Shown here piece by piece: positions 1 to 9,548 of a stretch of 64,000 nt of DNA (position 1 is the stretch's first letter; every line of letters begins with the position of its first letter). Location: NCBI RefSeq assembly GCF_000482385.1, contig NZ_AXVD01000002.1, forward strand, positions 248,001 through 312,000, read 5' to 3'. Source of the DNA: Nocardia sp. CNY236 (GTDB taxonomy: Bacteria > Actinomycetota > Actinomycetes > Mycobacteriales > Mycobacteriaceae). Under the pieces are notes generated by a model that was given only the letters and a program-made list of their open reading frames with translations, searched no databases and was not told where the DNA came from. The position numbers were made by a program, and so were the translations under genes.

Positions 1-1091
1 TTGCCCTCGTGCACCACGCGATGGATCTCGGCCAGCGCCCGCGGCACGGCGAGGTCGTCATCGATCGCCGCGGCGAACGCATCGGTCCATTTGCCCATCG
101 GAATCTCGCCGCCGCGATCGATCACCCGGTGCACGAATGCTTCGATGCGCTGGTAGGACTGTGCCGCATCGGACAGCGCTTTGTCCGAATACTCCAGCAT
201 CGATCGGTAATGTGCGCTGCCGAGGTAGAACCGCAGTTCGACCGCCCGAACCCGCGTGAGCACATTCGGCACCGACAGGACATTGCCCAGTGATTTGGAC
301 ATCTTCTCCCCGCCCATGGTCACCCAGCCATTGTGTAACCAGTACCTGGCGAACCCGGCGCCCGACCCCTTCGACTGGGCGATCTCGTTCTCGTGGTGCG
401 GGAACACCAAATCCATACCACCGCAATGGATGTCGAACTCCGGCCCGAGATAGAATTCCGCCATCGCGGAGCATTCCAGGTGCCACCCCGGTCGGCCCGG
501 TCCCCACGGCGAGGGCCAACTCGGCTCGCCCGGCTTCGCTGCCTTCCACAAGGTGAAGTCCCGGGGGTCACGCTTGCCGTCGCCCGCACTCTCGCCTTGA
601 TGAACGTCGTCGAGCTTGTGACCGGACAACTTCCCGTATTCGGGATAACCGACCACGTCGAAGTAGACATTGCCCGCGGAAGCATAGGCATGCCCACGAT
701 CGATCAGTCGCTGCATCATCTCGACCATCTGAGTGATGTGGCCGGTCGCACGGGGTTCTGCAGACGGCGGCAGCACTCCCAACTGGTCATAGGCGCGGTC
801 GAAAGCGCGCTCGTGGGTAGCCGCCCACTCCCACCACGGCCTGCCCGCTTCACCGGACTTGACCAGGATCTTGTCCTCGATATCGGTCACATTGCGGATG
901 AACCACACGTCGTAGTCGTGCGCGAGCAACCAGCGACGCAACACGTCGAAGGCGACTCCGCTGCGGACGTGGCCGATATGCGGCTGCCCTTGCACGGTGG
1001 CGCCGCACAGGTACACCGAGGCACGGCCGGGGACCAACGGCGTGAAATCACGCACGGTCCGCGTGTCGGTGTCGAAGAGGCGCAGCGTCAC
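1..1091 (-). CDS. cysS: Cysteinyl-tRNA synthetase, C-terminus beyond left edge
   Basis: Class I aminoacyl-tRNA synthetase that charges tRNA-Cys in the cytoplasm. Reading from GTG at 1091, the first 363 residues are in the window; the 3' end is cut by the edge. The Zn-ligand context [15 protein letters not shown] holds Cys29 and the HIGH signature (residues 38-41). A KMSKSLGN signature lies near residue 265 (plus positions about 276-305). The mycothiol ligase MshC is a close paralogue, but position directly downstream of ispF matches mycobacterial cysS1. It is the last visible gene of the minus-strand carD-ispD-ispF-cysS cluster, with a 64-nt gap after ispF. Confidence 0.95.
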   Translation of the reverse strand, partial: MTLRLFDTDTRTVRDFTPLVPGRASVYLCGATVQGQPHIGHVRSGVAFDVLRRWLLAHDYDVWFIRNVTDIEDKILVKSGEAGRPWWEWAATHERAFDRAYDQLGVLPPSAEPRATGHITQMVEMMQRLIDRGHAYASAGNVYFDVVGYPEYGKLSGHKLDDVHQGESAGDGKRDPRDFTLWKAAKPGEPSWPSPWGPGRPGWHLECSAMAEFYLGPEFDIHCGGMDLVFPHHENEIAQSKGSGAGFARYWLHNGWVTMGGEKMSKSLGNVLSVPNVLTRVRAVELRFYLGSAHYRSMLEYSDKALSDAAQSYQRIEAFVHRVIDRGGEIPMGKWTDAFAAAIDDDLAVPRALAEIHRVVHEG

Positions 1092-1155
1092 GGCAGTCGA
1101 TCCTAGCTGGTGTACAAGGGGGTTCTTGGACCGGCTCGGGTCCGCGGGAGCAGGC

Positions 1156-1629
1156 TCAGCGACACGCGTTCAGCAGCGCGGTCGCCACTGCCGCGACCCC
1201 CTCGCCGCGACCGGTCAGGCCGAGGCCGTCGGTGGTGGTGCCCGACACCGACACCGGAGCTCCGAGCAACTCGCCGAGCACCTGTTGTGCCTCGACGCGG
1301 CGGGGTCCGATTCGGGGCCGATTGCCGATCACCTGCACTGCTGCGTTCACCACGTCGAAGCCTGCTTCGCCCAGCAGTCTGCGCACCTCTTTCAGCATGG
1401 CCGCGCCAGAGACACCTGCCCATTCCGGACGTCCGGTTCCGAACACCGTGCCGACATCACCGAGCCCGGCTGCCGACAGCAGGGCATCGCACAACGCGTG
1501 TACCGCGACGTCGCCGTCGGAGTGCCCCGCGCAGCCATCGGCACCGTCGAACAACAGCCCCGCCATCCAACAGGGACGCCCGGCCTTCAGCGGATGAACG
1601 TCACTGCCGATACCGACACGCATACTCAC
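1156..1629 (-). CDS. ispF: 2-C-methyl-D-erythritol 2,4-cyclodiphosphate synthase
   Basis: Fifth step of the MEP (non-mevalonate) isoprenoid pathway: cyclises CDP-methylerythritol 2-phosphate with loss of CMP. It has 157 residues, the normal family length. The metal site signature GIGSDVHPL lies at residues 6-14 and the second metal-binding segment [15 protein letters not shown] at about 35-49. GTG at 1629 overlaps the ispD stop as GTGA, indicating translational coupling; ATG at 1623 is an alternative two codons in. It is co-transcribed with ispD and carD, as in mycobacteria. Confidence 0.95.
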   Translation of the reverse strand: MSMRVGIGSDVHPLKAGRPCWMAGLLFDGADGCAGHSDGDVAVHALCDALLSAAGLGDVGTVFGTGRPEWAGVSGAAMLKEVRRLLGEAGFDVVNAAVQVIGNRPRIGPRRVEAQQVLGELLGAPVSVSGTTTDGLGLTGRGEGVAAVATALLNACR

Positions 1630-2387
1630 GGCGCCACCACCCGACCGAGGTCGGCGCCGGCCAGTACGGCGTTGGCCAGCACGAGATCGAGCGGTGTGGT
1701 GATCTTGAAAGCCAATGGATCACCGGGGATCGTGGCGACTCGAACACCGAGCCGTTCGACCAGTCCCGCATCATCGGTGACGTCGGCGCCTTCCGCCGCG
1801 TAGGCCCTGCGCAACAGGTCGGCGGAAAAGCCCTGAGGCGTCTGTATCGCCCGCAGTCCAGCACGATCCGGTGTGCCGGTCACCGCACCCGCGGAGTCGA
1901 CGGCTTTGATGGTGTCGGCGACCGACAATGCAGGAACGACCGCGGGACAGCCCGCACGAAGCTCCGCTGCGATCCGCGCGATCAGCGCGGGCGGGGTCAG
2001 TGCACGGGCGGCGTCGTGCACCAGATAATGCGTAGCGTCGGGCGCCGCGGCGATGCCAGCCCGCACCGAGTCGACGCGCTCGGCGCCGCCGACGACGACA
2101 CGGACCGAATCCGACGTCGGCACGACAGCAGCGGCGCGCCGGACGAGGTCGCTGGGTGCCATCACGATGATTCGATCGACCGCAGCCGAGGCGATCAGCC
2201 GCTCCACCGCGAGCCGAACCATGGGCGTACCGCCGATCGTCACGAACGCCTTGGGGGTCGCTTCCCCGAGGCGCACGCCGCGACCAGCGGCAGGAACCAA
2301 GGCGACAACAGGGCCGCCGTCCCGACGACCGCCGAACCCAACCGTGGTCGAATCGAACCCAACCGTGGTCGAATCGAACGCAGCCAC
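1626..2387 (-). CDS. ispD: 2-C-methyl-D-erythritol 4-phosphate cytidylyltransferase
   Basis: Third step of the MEP pathway: transfers CMP from CTP to methylerythritol 4-phosphate. The nucleotide-binding motif [10 protein letters not shown] with downstream PKAF is near the N-terminus, and [11 protein letters not shown] is the family catalytic segment. The start is uncertain: GTG 2387 is used here, while TTG at 2393 would overlap the carD stop as TTGA. The N-terminus before the conserved core carries a tandem 21-bp repeat (about 2336-2377) giving the peptide [13 protein letters not shown], a lineage-specific extension. Four-nt overlap with ispF. Confidence 0.94.
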   Translation of the reverse strand: MAAFDSTTVGFDSTTVGFGGRRDGGPVVALVPAAGRGVRLGEATPKAFVTIGGTPMVRLAVERLIASAAVDRIIVMAPSDLVRRAAAVVPTSDSVRVVVGGAERVDSVRAGIAAAPDATHYLVHDAARALTPPALIARIAAELRAGCPAVVPALSVADTIKAVDSAGAVTGTPDRAGLRAIQTPQGFSADLLRRAYAAEGADVTDDAGLVERLGVRVATIPGDPLAFKITTPLDLVLANAVLAGADLGRVVAP

Positions 2388-2389
2388 GG

Positions 2390-2911
<522 letters not shown>

Positions 2912-3303
2912 ACATGCGACTCGGTAACGGCGCGATCAACTGTGCAGGTCAGGGCCACAACGAGGCAACTGCGGGACTTGACAGAAGCCAGGCGGTATGC
3001 ATTGCGTTGGGCCAGAACGAGTTATCCCGCGGCTTCGGCGACCATGTCGCCTCGATCAGAACTCGGCATCCGCACCGCAACTCGAGAACGTCCACCAAAA
3101 TGTTACCGACCCACGGGGTGTCGCCATGAGGTACCCCTGCCGACACCCCGACAAGCTTCGCGGCGGCCACCGACCGGCTTCGCGGGGGCGATGCTCGTGG
3201 GAGCACCGCCCCCGCGCTCGGGTCCCACCAGGGAACTACTACGCTGCCTAGTTATTACGCTCCCGAGCGAAGCTAGAGCCCGGTCGACATGAAGGGACAA
3301 CCC
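2912..3303. other. Divergent intergenic region carD / lpqE
   Basis: About 390 bases between the carD promoter and the lpqE start. It must hold both divergent promoters. No convincing gene, RNA structure or long repeat was seen; small open frames here lack family matches and ribosome-binding sites. Confidence 0.5.
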
Positions 3304-3990
3304 GTGATTGCCCTGAAAGCTGTGACTGCCCCGCAGAGGGCGCGACGTCGCGTGATGACGGTTGCCGCACTCGCCGCCGGGGCGGCGATCACCCTGTCCG
3401 GCTGCGGCGCGGGCCAGATCTCCCAGACCGCGGATCAGGTGGCCGCGGTGAACGGCAACCGTGCCGATGTCGGCCGTATCGCACTGCGAAACGTACACAT
3501 CGTGTACCCCGCCGACGGCACCGATTACACCAATAGCGAAGGCGACAAGGCGATCGTCGCGTTGTCCATGATCAACACCGCCGAGGCCGTCGCTGACGAA
3601 CTGGTCAGCATCACCTCGGATCTGGGTACCGTCGAGATCACTCCGGCCGAGGGCGCGGACAGCGTCGAACTCGCACCGCAGCGGACTGTCGTCGCCGCAT
3701 CCGAGCCGGCCGAGCCGGAATCGACAACGACCACCACCACCGCGGAGGATCAGGGCGCACACGGCACCGGAGCGGACACCACCGACAACCCCGAAGCCAA
3801 TCCGATCCATATCGAGATCACCGACCTGACCGCAGACATCACACCTGGTCTGACCTACAACCTCTCGTTCAACTTCAAGAACAACGGAACCGTGCAGGTT
3901 TCGGTCCCGGTCGACGCCGGTCTGCACACCGAGCGCCACGAATCCGACATGTCGGGTCCGGCCGAAGCCGGGGCCGGCGGCGGGCACTGA
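3304..3990 (+). CDS. lpqE: LpqE-family lipoprotein
   Basis: Predicted envelope lipoprotein of 228 residues, function unknown. The N-terminus is a lipoprotein signal peptide with basic residues, the hydrophobic stretch VMTVAALAAGAAITLSG and the lipobox L-S-G-C. The mature start CGAGQISQTADQ is nearly identical to M. tuberculosis LpqE, and the C-terminal half ends with a conserved beta-rich segment (GLTYNLSFNFKNNGTVQVSVP). A Ser/Thr-rich low-complexity linker lies in the middle. GTG 3304 is preferred because AAGGGA sits 7 nt upstream; ATG 3289 has no such site. Divergent from carD, as in mycobacteria. Confidence 0.88.
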   Translation: MIALKAVTAPQRARRRVMTVAALAAGAAITLSGCGAGQISQTADQVAAVNGNRADVGRIALRNVHIVYPADGTDYTNSEGDKAIVALSMINTAEAVADELVSITSDLGTVEITPAEGADSVELAPQRTVVAASEPAEPESTTTTTTAEDQGAHGTGADTTDNPEANPIHIEITDLTADITPGLTYNLSFNFKNNGTVQVSVPVDAGLHTERHESDMSGPAEAGAGGGH

Positions 3991-4048
3991 CGACATCGCC
4001 GAGCACACGCTAGGCATCGCTGTCCGACGCGGTGCGTAGGGTGCGCGT

Positions 4049-5443
4049 GTGGCAAAGACCAAGCCGATCTTCCGGTGCTCCGCGTGTTCGCATGACGTTG
4101 CCAAGTGGGTGGGCAAATGTCCCGAATGCGGGGCCTGGGGGACGATCGACGCGGTAGTCGCCGGGCCAGGAGTCGGTTCCGGCGGCCGGGTGGCCATGCT
4201 GCCTACGACGGCAGCAGCGCCGATTACACAGATCGACTCTCGAGTCACCCGAGCGCGGTCGACGGGTGTCGGCGAACTCGACCGAGTCCTCGGTGGTGGC
4301 GTGGTGCCCGGCGCGGTGGTTTTGCTGTCCGGAGAGCCCGGTGTCGGCAAGTCGACCCTGCTGCTCGAGGTGGCACATCGTTGGGCGACCCAGCGCGACG
4401 AGAGATCGTTGTACGTCACCGCGGAGGAGTCGGCCGGGCAGGTTCGGCTGCGTGCCGATCGCACCGGCGCGGTACACGACCGGGTCTACTTGGCATCGGA
4501 GTCGGATCTGGCTGTCGTGCTCGGGCATGTCGAGCAGGTGCGCCCGACCCTGGTCGTGGTCGACTCGGTACAGACCATGCTCGCGCCCGACACGGATGGC
4601 GCCATCGGCGGTGTCGCTCAAGTACGCGCGGTGACCGCCGCCCTGACCTCCTTGGCGAAGACTCGAGGGATCGCGGTTCTGCTGGTCGGTCATGTCACCA
4701 AGGACGGCGCGGTGGCCGGTCCACGCACACTGGAGCATTTGGTGGATGTGGTGCTGCAGTTCGAGGGAGACAAGAATTCCACCCTCCGGATGGTGCGCGG
4801 CGTCAAGAACCGTTTCGGCAGCGCCGATGAAGTGGGTTGTTTCGAACTGAATGAACAGGGCATCACCTGCGTCGATGATCCGTCCGGCCTGTTTCTGCAC
4901 CACCGGACCGATTCGGTGCCGGGGACCGCGATCACCGTTGCCATGGACGGCAAACGGCCACTGCTAGGTGAAGTACAGGGCTTGACTGTGAAAACCGAGA
5001 TCCCGCAACCACGCCGCGCAGTGAGCGGGCTCGACTACAACCGAGTCGCCATGGTGCTGGCGGTCCTGCAGAGCCGCGGCCGGGTATTCCTCGGCCGGAG
5101 CGATGTCTATGCCGCGACCGTCGGCGGAATGCGACTGGTCGAACCGGCCGCGGACTTGGCCATCGCACTGGCCATCGCCAGCGCCGAGGCCGATGTCCCA
5201 CTACCTCCGGGCTGGGTGATACTCGGCGAGGTGGGGTTGGCCGGTGAGGTTCGCACGATCACCGGTCTGGCCCGCAGACTGGCCGAGGCCGAACGCTTGG
5301 GGTTCACAACTGCGCTGGTGCCCCCAGGCCTGAACTCGGTGAAAAGCACGATGCAAATACACGAGGTCGGCGACGTGCGCACGGCCATTCGCACGTCGGG
5401 GATCCGCGCCCCGCGCCCGACGACGACTCGGGGAGCAGGCTGA
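4049..5443 (+). CDS. radA: DNA repair protein RadA
   Basis: RecA-like ATPase that promotes branch migration in recombinational repair; 464 residues, full length. It begins with a four-Cys zinc finger (CSACSHDVAKWVGKCPECG, residues 10-28), followed by Walker A GEPGVGKST, the RadA-specific KNRFG motif, and a C-terminal Lon-like domain (from about residue 300). The GTG start is 58 nt after lpqE, so the two may be co-transcribed. In M. tuberculosis the next gene is disA; here the next 62 nt hold only a tandem repeat and then an oppositely oriented gene. Confidence 0.95.
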   Translation: MAKTKPIFRCSACSHDVAKWVGKCPECGAWGTIDAVVAGPGVGSGGRVAMLPTTAAAPITQIDSRVTRARSTGVGELDRVLGGGVVPGAVVLLSGEPGVGKSTLLLEVAHRWATQRDERSLYVTAEESAGQVRLRADRTGAVHDRVYLASESDLAVVLGHVEQVRPTLVVVDSVQTMLAPDTDGAIGGVAQVRAVTAALTSLAKTRGIAVLLVGHVTKDGAVAGPRTLEHLVDVVLQFEGDKNSTLRMVRGVKNRFGSADEVGCFELNEQGITCVDDPSGLFLHHRTDSVPGTAITVAMDGKRPLLGEVQGLTVKTEIPQPRRAVSGLDYNRVAMVLAVLQSRGRVFLGRSDVYAATVGGMRLVEPAADLAIALAIASAEADVPLPPGWVILGEVGLAGEVRTITGLARRLAEAERLGFTTALVPPGLNSVKSTMQIHEVGDVRTAIRTSGIRAPRPTTTRGAG

Positions 5444-5447
5444 GCCC

Positions 5448-5525
5448 ACTCGCTCAGGCGAGATCGAACGGCCACTCGCTCAGGCGAGATCGAACGGCCA
5501 CTCGCTCAGGCGAGATTGAACGGCT
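5448..5525. repeat. Three tandem 26-bp repeats at the radA 3' end
   Basis: Copies at 5448-5473, 5474-5499 and 5500-5525; the first two are identical (ACTCGCTCAGGCGAGATCGA plus ACGGCC) and the third differs at two bases. The third copy contains the last codons and stop of the minus-strand gene 5506-6156, so the array looks like serial duplication of that gene's 3' end into the gap where disA would be expected. Confidence 0.9.
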
Positions 5526-6156
5526 CGGCCGCACTGCGCACCGTGCCGAGTTGCGCAACCACGTTGTAGGCACCGGGCGGCACCTGCAGCCGTTCACCCA
5601 CGCACTCCGGCTGCGATGTGGAGCCCGACCAGGTCACGGTGAACGCCGCCTGCTCGCCACGATTCATCGTCCGAATGTCGGGTTGGCCATCGGGATAGCA
5701 GTCGGTACTCGACCACAATTGCCGCTGACCGTCGAGCGTATGGACCGAAACCTGTTGGAGCCCGGAACCCATGTCGCGAGTGCAGGTCACCGTCGAGATG
5801 TTGGTGATGACGATTCCGAACACCGGCTGTTCACCGACCTGGTACGTCGGCTGCTCGACCGTGACCTTGATTGCCAGCGATTGGTCCGGGCACGGCCCTG
5901 CGGATACCACGTGGGTGGCGTCGGCGTGTGGTGTCGGCGCCTCGAGGTCCGCCGCATCCGATGGCTCGGCCGCGGCGGATTCGGTGGATTCGACCGCGAC
6001 CGAGTCGGACTCGGCATCGCCGGGCGCACCACCTCCGCGCAGGATCACCAGCGTCACCCAGCTCACCAATGCGAACGCGACGACCAGGATTCCCACGGCG
6101 AGCACACGTCGACGCCAGTAGATCTCCGGTGGCAGCGGTCCATGCGGTTCCAGCAC
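5506..6156 (-). CDS. Conserved membrane-anchored protein (Rv3587c-like)
   Basis: 216 residues; function unknown. One N-terminal transmembrane helix (about residues 17-39) follows the basic stretch YWRRR, then an Ala/Glu/Ser-rich linker, then an extracytoplasmic beta-rich domain with four cysteines (positions near CPDQ, CTRD, DCYP, ECVG) that could form disulfides. It occupies the position of the M. tuberculosis Rv3587c protein between radA/disA and the carbonic anhydrase gene. The gene ends inside the third copy of the 26-bp repeat and converges on radA. Confidence 0.8.
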   Translation of the reverse strand: MLEPHGPLPPEIYWRRRVLAVGILVVAFALVSWVTLVILRGGGAPGDAESDSVAVESTESAAAEPSDAADLEAPTPHADATHVVSAGPCPDQSLAIKVTVEQPTYQVGEQPVFGIVITNISTVTCTRDMGSGLQQVSVHTLDGQRQLWSSTDCYPDGQPDIRTMNRGEQAAFTVTWSGSTSQPECVGERLQVPPGAYNVVAQLGTVRSAAEPFNLA

Positions 6157-6270
6157 GACTCAACGGTAGGTGCAGGACCGGGCGCAGCGAGTCAGGGCCT
6201 CGGCGTGTCGGCCGTGCGGGTCCCGGAGGCGGCGGGTACATTCCGGCGCACCGACCGCCGACCAGACGGA

Positions 6271-6903
6271 TCAGGCAGCCGCGCCGATATCGCCGATGGT
6301 CCGATGAACCTGCACTCGACCATCACCCAGTCCATAGGTCGCGCAAACGATCGCGCATTCGCCGGCTTCGATGCGCTGAGCCAGTGCAGTCGACCGGTCC
6401 ATGAGTAGCCGGCTGGTCTCCTCTACGTGCCTGGCCGTCAGCTCGTCGACAGTGGACAACCCGTCCTGCCGTCCGGTCAGAATGGACGGCGTGACGCGCT
6501 CCACCACGCTTCGAATGAATCCGCCGGGGACCCCGCCACCGTCGAGCGCAGCGATGGTTGCCTTCACCGCACCGCAGCTCTCGTGTCCCAACACGACGAC
6601 GAGCGGCGCTCGGAGCACCTGCACTCCGTATTCGATCGAACCGACCACCGAGTTGTCGACCACGTGTCCCGCGGTGCGCACCACGAAAATGTCGCCCAGG
6701 CCCTGGTCGAAGATCAACTCGGCAGCGGCGCGCGAGTCGCTGCAACCGAGCACGATCGCGTGCGGATGCTGGCCGCCGACCAGCGCGGCCCGGTCGGCTG
6801 CTCCCTGGCCAGGATGTAGCATCGCGCCGGCGACGAAGCGCTCGTTGCCATCTCGAAGGGATTTCCAGGCATTGATCGGATCCAAATCGGGCATATCGAC
6901 CAT
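6271..6903 (-). CDS. canB: Beta-class carbonic anhydrase
   Basis: Zinc enzyme interconverting CO2 and bicarbonate in the cytoplasm; 210 residues, as in mycobacterial CanB (Rv3588c). The beta-class zinc site is complete: C-S-D-S-R (Cys, with the Asp-Arg dyad) and H-E-S-C-G (His and second Cys). ATG 6903 gives MVDMPDLDPINAWKSL, which aligns with the mycobacterial N-terminus; longer in-frame extensions upstream look unrelated. Divergent from mutY, with starts 71 nt apart, as in mycobacteria. Confidence 0.95.
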   Translation of the reverse strand: MVDMPDLDPINAWKSLRDGNERFVAGAMLHPGQGAADRAALVGGQHPHAIVLGCSDSRAAAELIFDQGLGDIFVVRTAGHVVDNSVVGSIEYGVQVLRAPLVVVLGHESCGAVKATIAALDGGGVPGGFIRSVVERVTPSILTGRQDGLSTVDELTARHVEETSRLLMDRSTALAQRIEAGECAIVCATYGLGDGRVQVHRTIGDIGAAA

Positions 6904-6974
6904 TGTGCACAAAGGTTGCGTAACTGGCGAATATGACTGGTTACAAGTGAGCAACTTCGGACGTCGGTGACGGG

Positions 6975-7934
6975 GTGGAAACGGTGAGGACAGCGCAGGT
7001 CGAAGCACCGCGGCATATCGAGGTCAACGCTGTGGTGACGTGGTATCGCCAGGCCGCGCGCGATCTCCCCTGGCGCACCACCACGGTCACCCCTTGGCAA
7101 ATATTGATGAGTGAAGTCATGCTGCAACAGACCCCGGTGGCGCGGGTCGAACCGGTCTGGCGTGAGTGGGTGGTGCGTTGGCCGGTGCCTTCGGCGATGG
7201 CCGCGTCCTCCCCCGCCGATGTACTTCGCGCCTGGGGCACGCTGGGCTATCCTCGCCGCGCATTGCGGCTACACGAGTGCGCCGGCGTACTGGCTGCCCG
7301 ATACCACGACGAGGTGCCCGCCGAGGTGGACCTCCTGCTCGACCTGCCCGGCATCGGCGCTTACACCGCCCGCGCGATTGCCTGCTTCGCCTACGGCCAA
7401 CGTGTTCCAGTGGTCGATACCAACGTCCGTCGCGTAGTTGCCAGGGCAGTCCACGGACGCGCCGCGGCGGGCAATCCGTCGGCGCGCGACCTCGTCGAAA
7501 CCGAGGCCCTGCTGCCACGCCGGGTCGAACTGGCCACCGTCTTCTCTGCAGCTTTGATGGAACTCGGGGCCACCGTGTGCACCGCACGCACTCCCGACTG
7601 CACGCGCTGCCCACTCACGAGCTGCGCGTGGGTCGCCGCGGGCCGGCCGGCGTCCGATATCGTCCGCCGTGGCCAGAAGTACGACGGCACCGACCGCCAG
7701 GCTCGCGGGCGCCTACTCGAGGTGTTGCGGCTGGCCGGTGGGCCGGTAGAACGGATATGCCTGGACCTGGCGTGGACCCGTGACCCCGGTCAGCGTGACC
7801 GTGCGTTGGATTCGCTACTGACCGATGGCCTGGTCGAACAAACCGCGGCTGGACTGTTCGCGCTGGCAGGGGAAGGTGATCCGCCAGGGGAAGGTGATAC
7901 CGCCCCTGAACGACACATTCCCGAACAGCGCTGA
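6975..7934 (+). CDS. mutY: A/G-specific adenine glycosylase MutY
   Basis: Base-excision repair enzyme that removes adenine mispaired with 8-oxoguanine. It has 319 residues. The N-terminal catalytic domain has the conserved ILMSEVMLQQT segment with catalytic Glu, the helix-hairpin-helix LPGIGAYTARA with the catalytic Asp in VPVVDTNVRR, and the [4Fe-4S] ligands in the spacing C-x6-C-x2-C-x5-C (CTARTPDCTRCPLTSC). GTG 6975 is used; GTG 6984 is an alternative. The C-terminus ends in a short near-duplicate GEGDPPGEGD. It converges on the hydrolase gene with a 41-nt gap. Confidence 0.95.
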   Translation: METVRTAQVEAPRHIEVNAVVTWYRQAARDLPWRTTTVTPWQILMSEVMLQQTPVARVEPVWREWVVRWPVPSAMAASSPADVLRAWGTLGYPRRALRLHECAGVLAARYHDEVPAEVDLLLDLPGIGAYTARAIACFAYGQRVPVVDTNVRRVVARAVHGRAAAGNPSARDLVETEALLPRRVELATVFSAALMELGATVCTARTPDCTRCPLTSCAWVAAGRPASDIVRRGQKYDGTDRQARGRLLEVLRLAGGPVERICLDLAWTRDPGQRDRALDSLLTDGLVEQTAAGLFALAGEGDPPGEGDTAPERHIPEQR

Positions 7935-7975
7935 ACCCGCGCGCAGGTGGCGACACTCGGACCCGGTCGAGGCGC

Positions 7976-8722
7976 TCAGTCGACGAGCACTCGTCGCAAG
8001 AAGCGCTCCACCTCGGTCCGGTAGCGCTCGGGCATTTCGTCGTGGACGAGGTGCCCCGCGCCTGGAACGAGGACATGCTCGGCGTCCGGGTGCGTGGCGG
8101 CCATCTGCCGCATCTGCCCCGGCGGGGTGATTCCATGCTCCGCCTCCAACAGCAGCACGGGCACCCGCACCGCGCGCCATTGCTGCCAGAAGTCGCGCAA
8201 CCCCCATTCCTCGGAAATACCGCGGAAGGTCGCCACCGAGCCGTGCAGGCGATACCCGTCGACCTCGTACCGCAACGAGTTCAGGAAATACCGCCCGACC
8301 ACCGGTCCGAAATACTCGAGCACCGCCTCGGCATCGGGGAACGGTTGTGGCCACAGCTCGATCATCGCGGCCCAGTCGGCGGCCGTGCGCCCGGTGAAAT
8401 CGGGGGCGATGTCCTCGACCACCAACGCTCGGACCCGCTCCGGTCTCGTGGCCGCGAACATCCATCCGTGCAACGCACCCATCGAATGCCCGATCACCAC
8501 CATCGGCTCGGTGATCGTCGCGATGCCCGCGGACAGATCTGCGACGAAGGCCTCGGTGGTCGGCTCCACAGGCGCCGGCCTGCCATGGCCCGCTGCGTCG
8601 AAGGTGTAGACGTGACCGAATCCGCGCAACCAATCCAGCTGGGCAGACCATGTGCGCGCACTGCCCATCAAGCCGTGCAGTAGCAAAATCGGGACGCCTG
8701 CTCCGCCTTCGTCATGCAACAT
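7976..8722 (-). CDS. Alpha/beta-fold hydrolase (Rv3591c-like)
   Basis: 248 residues; probable esterase or lipase-like hydrolase with unknown substrate. The oxyanion-hole HG is in LLLHGLMGSARTW (residues 12-24), the nucleophile elbow is GHSMGA, and a late catalytic His lies in PGAGHLVHDE. Its position between mutY and mhuD matches the M. tuberculosis Rv3591c protein. ATG 8722 gives the expected short N-terminus. Divergent from mhuD, starts 59 nt apart. Confidence 0.88.
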   Translation of the reverse strand: MLHDEGGAGVPILLLHGLMGSARTWSAQLDWLRGFGHVYTFDAAGHGRPAPVEPTTEAFVADLSAGIATITEPMVVIGHSMGALHGWMFAATRPERVRALVVEDIAPDFTGRTAADWAAMIELWPQPFPDAEAVLEYFGPVVGRYFLNSLRYEVDGYRLHGSVATFRGISEEWGLRDFWQQWRAVRVPVLLLEAEHGITPPGQMRQMAATHPDAEHVLVPGAGHLVHDEMPERYRTEVERFLRRVLVD

Positions 8723-8781
8723 CAGTTCGACAATACGAGATACTCGGGCGGATGTCGGGCGGCGAACGCTAGCGTGGGGGC

Positions 8782-9096
8782 ATGGCTGTTGTGAAGATCA
8801 ACGCAATCGAGGTTCCAGAAGGCGCCGGCCCCGAATTGGAGAAGCGGTTCGCCCATCGTGCGCATACCGTCGAGAATTCACCTGGTTTCCTCGGCTTCCA
8901 GCTCCTACGCCCGGTCGCCGGAGAGAACCGGTATTTCGTTGTCACCCAGTGGGACTCGGAGGATTCCTTCGCCGCGTGGCGGGATGGACCCGCGCGTGAA
9001 GCACATGCGGGCGAAGCGCGCAAGCCGGTCGCGACCGGCGCATCGCTACTGGAGTTCGAGGTCGTACTCGACGTCGCCGCGAAACCGGCGAGCTGA
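8782..9096 (+). CDS. mhuD: Heme-degrading monooxygenase MhuD
   Basis: IsdG/MhuD-family ferredoxin-like-fold enzyme that opens heme to mycobilin and frees iron without CO release in mycobacteria. At 104 residues it is nearly collinear with M. tuberculosis MhuD. The functional residues Asn7, Trp66 and heme-ligand His75 are all present at the same numbering. It stands alone on the plus strand; the next plus-strand element is the cobalamin riboswitch, so it probably has its own transcript. Confidence 0.94.
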   Translation: MAVVKINAIEVPEGAGPELEKRFAHRAHTVENSPGFLGFQLLRPVAGENRYFVVTQWDSEDSFAAWRDGPAREAHAGEARKPVATGASLLEFEVVLDVAAKPAS

Positions 9097-9192
9097 CCCA
9101 GACGCCTGGTGTCCACGCGAACCGCCCGGCCGGCGGGCCCAACCGCAGCCGCCATGCCGGGCCTGTTGACGCCGGGCGTCTATAGATGTCAC

Positions 9193-9340
9193 AGTTCGAG
9201 GGACAAATGCGAGGGTGATGCGGTAATTCCGGTGAAATTCCGGAGCGGTCGCGCCACTGTGTTCCATGCACCGAGTCCGGTGCCGGAAAGCCAGACACCG
9301 GCACCGTCGCGCCACCACCCGATGGGACGCGTATCCCGAG
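9193..9340 (+). promoter_or_regulatory. Cobalamin (B12) riboswitch
   Basis: The core matches the cobalamin aptamer consensus: GGTAATTCCGGTGAAATTCC (from 9221) followed by GGAGCGGTCGCGCCACTGTG, then the B12-box-like GGAAAGCCAGACACCGG (about 9286-9302). A short GGGA-CGCGTA-TCCC hairpin lies just before the AGGAGG ribosome-binding site of cbtB, suggesting translational control when B12 is bound. TATAGAT at 9181-9187 is a candidate -10 element. It fits the downstream cobalt-uptake genes, which B12 would be expected to repress. Confidence 0.9.
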
Positions 9341-9350
9341 GAGGACTCGA

Positions 9351-9548
9351 ATGGCTATCGCCTATTCACCCAGCAGGGCATCCGAATCGCCGCTATCCGG
9401 CGCCCTTGTCATAGCAAGTGCCGTCGTGCTCGCGTTGCTCACGCTCTACCTGGTCGGATTCGACCAGGGCGTGATTTCGCGCAGCGGGATGTTTCTCCAC
9501 GAGCTGATGCACGACGGCCGCCATCTGTTGGGGCTTCCGTGCCACTGA
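9351..9548 (+). CDS. cbtB: Cobalt transporter subunit CbtB
   Basis: 65-residue membrane protein with one transmembrane helix (about residues 17-38) and a C-terminal His-rich motif HELMHDGRHLLGLPCH, the CbtB family signature and a likely Co2+ binding site. AGGAGG lies 7 nt upstream of ATG 9351. It directly follows the cobalamin riboswitch and overlaps cbtA, so it is the first gene of a B12-regulated cobalt uptake operon. Assignment follows family knowledge; transport was not shown here. Confidence 0.92.
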   Translation: MAIAYSPSRASESPLSGALVIASAVVLALLTLYLVGFDQGVISRSGMFLHELMHDGRHLLGLPCH

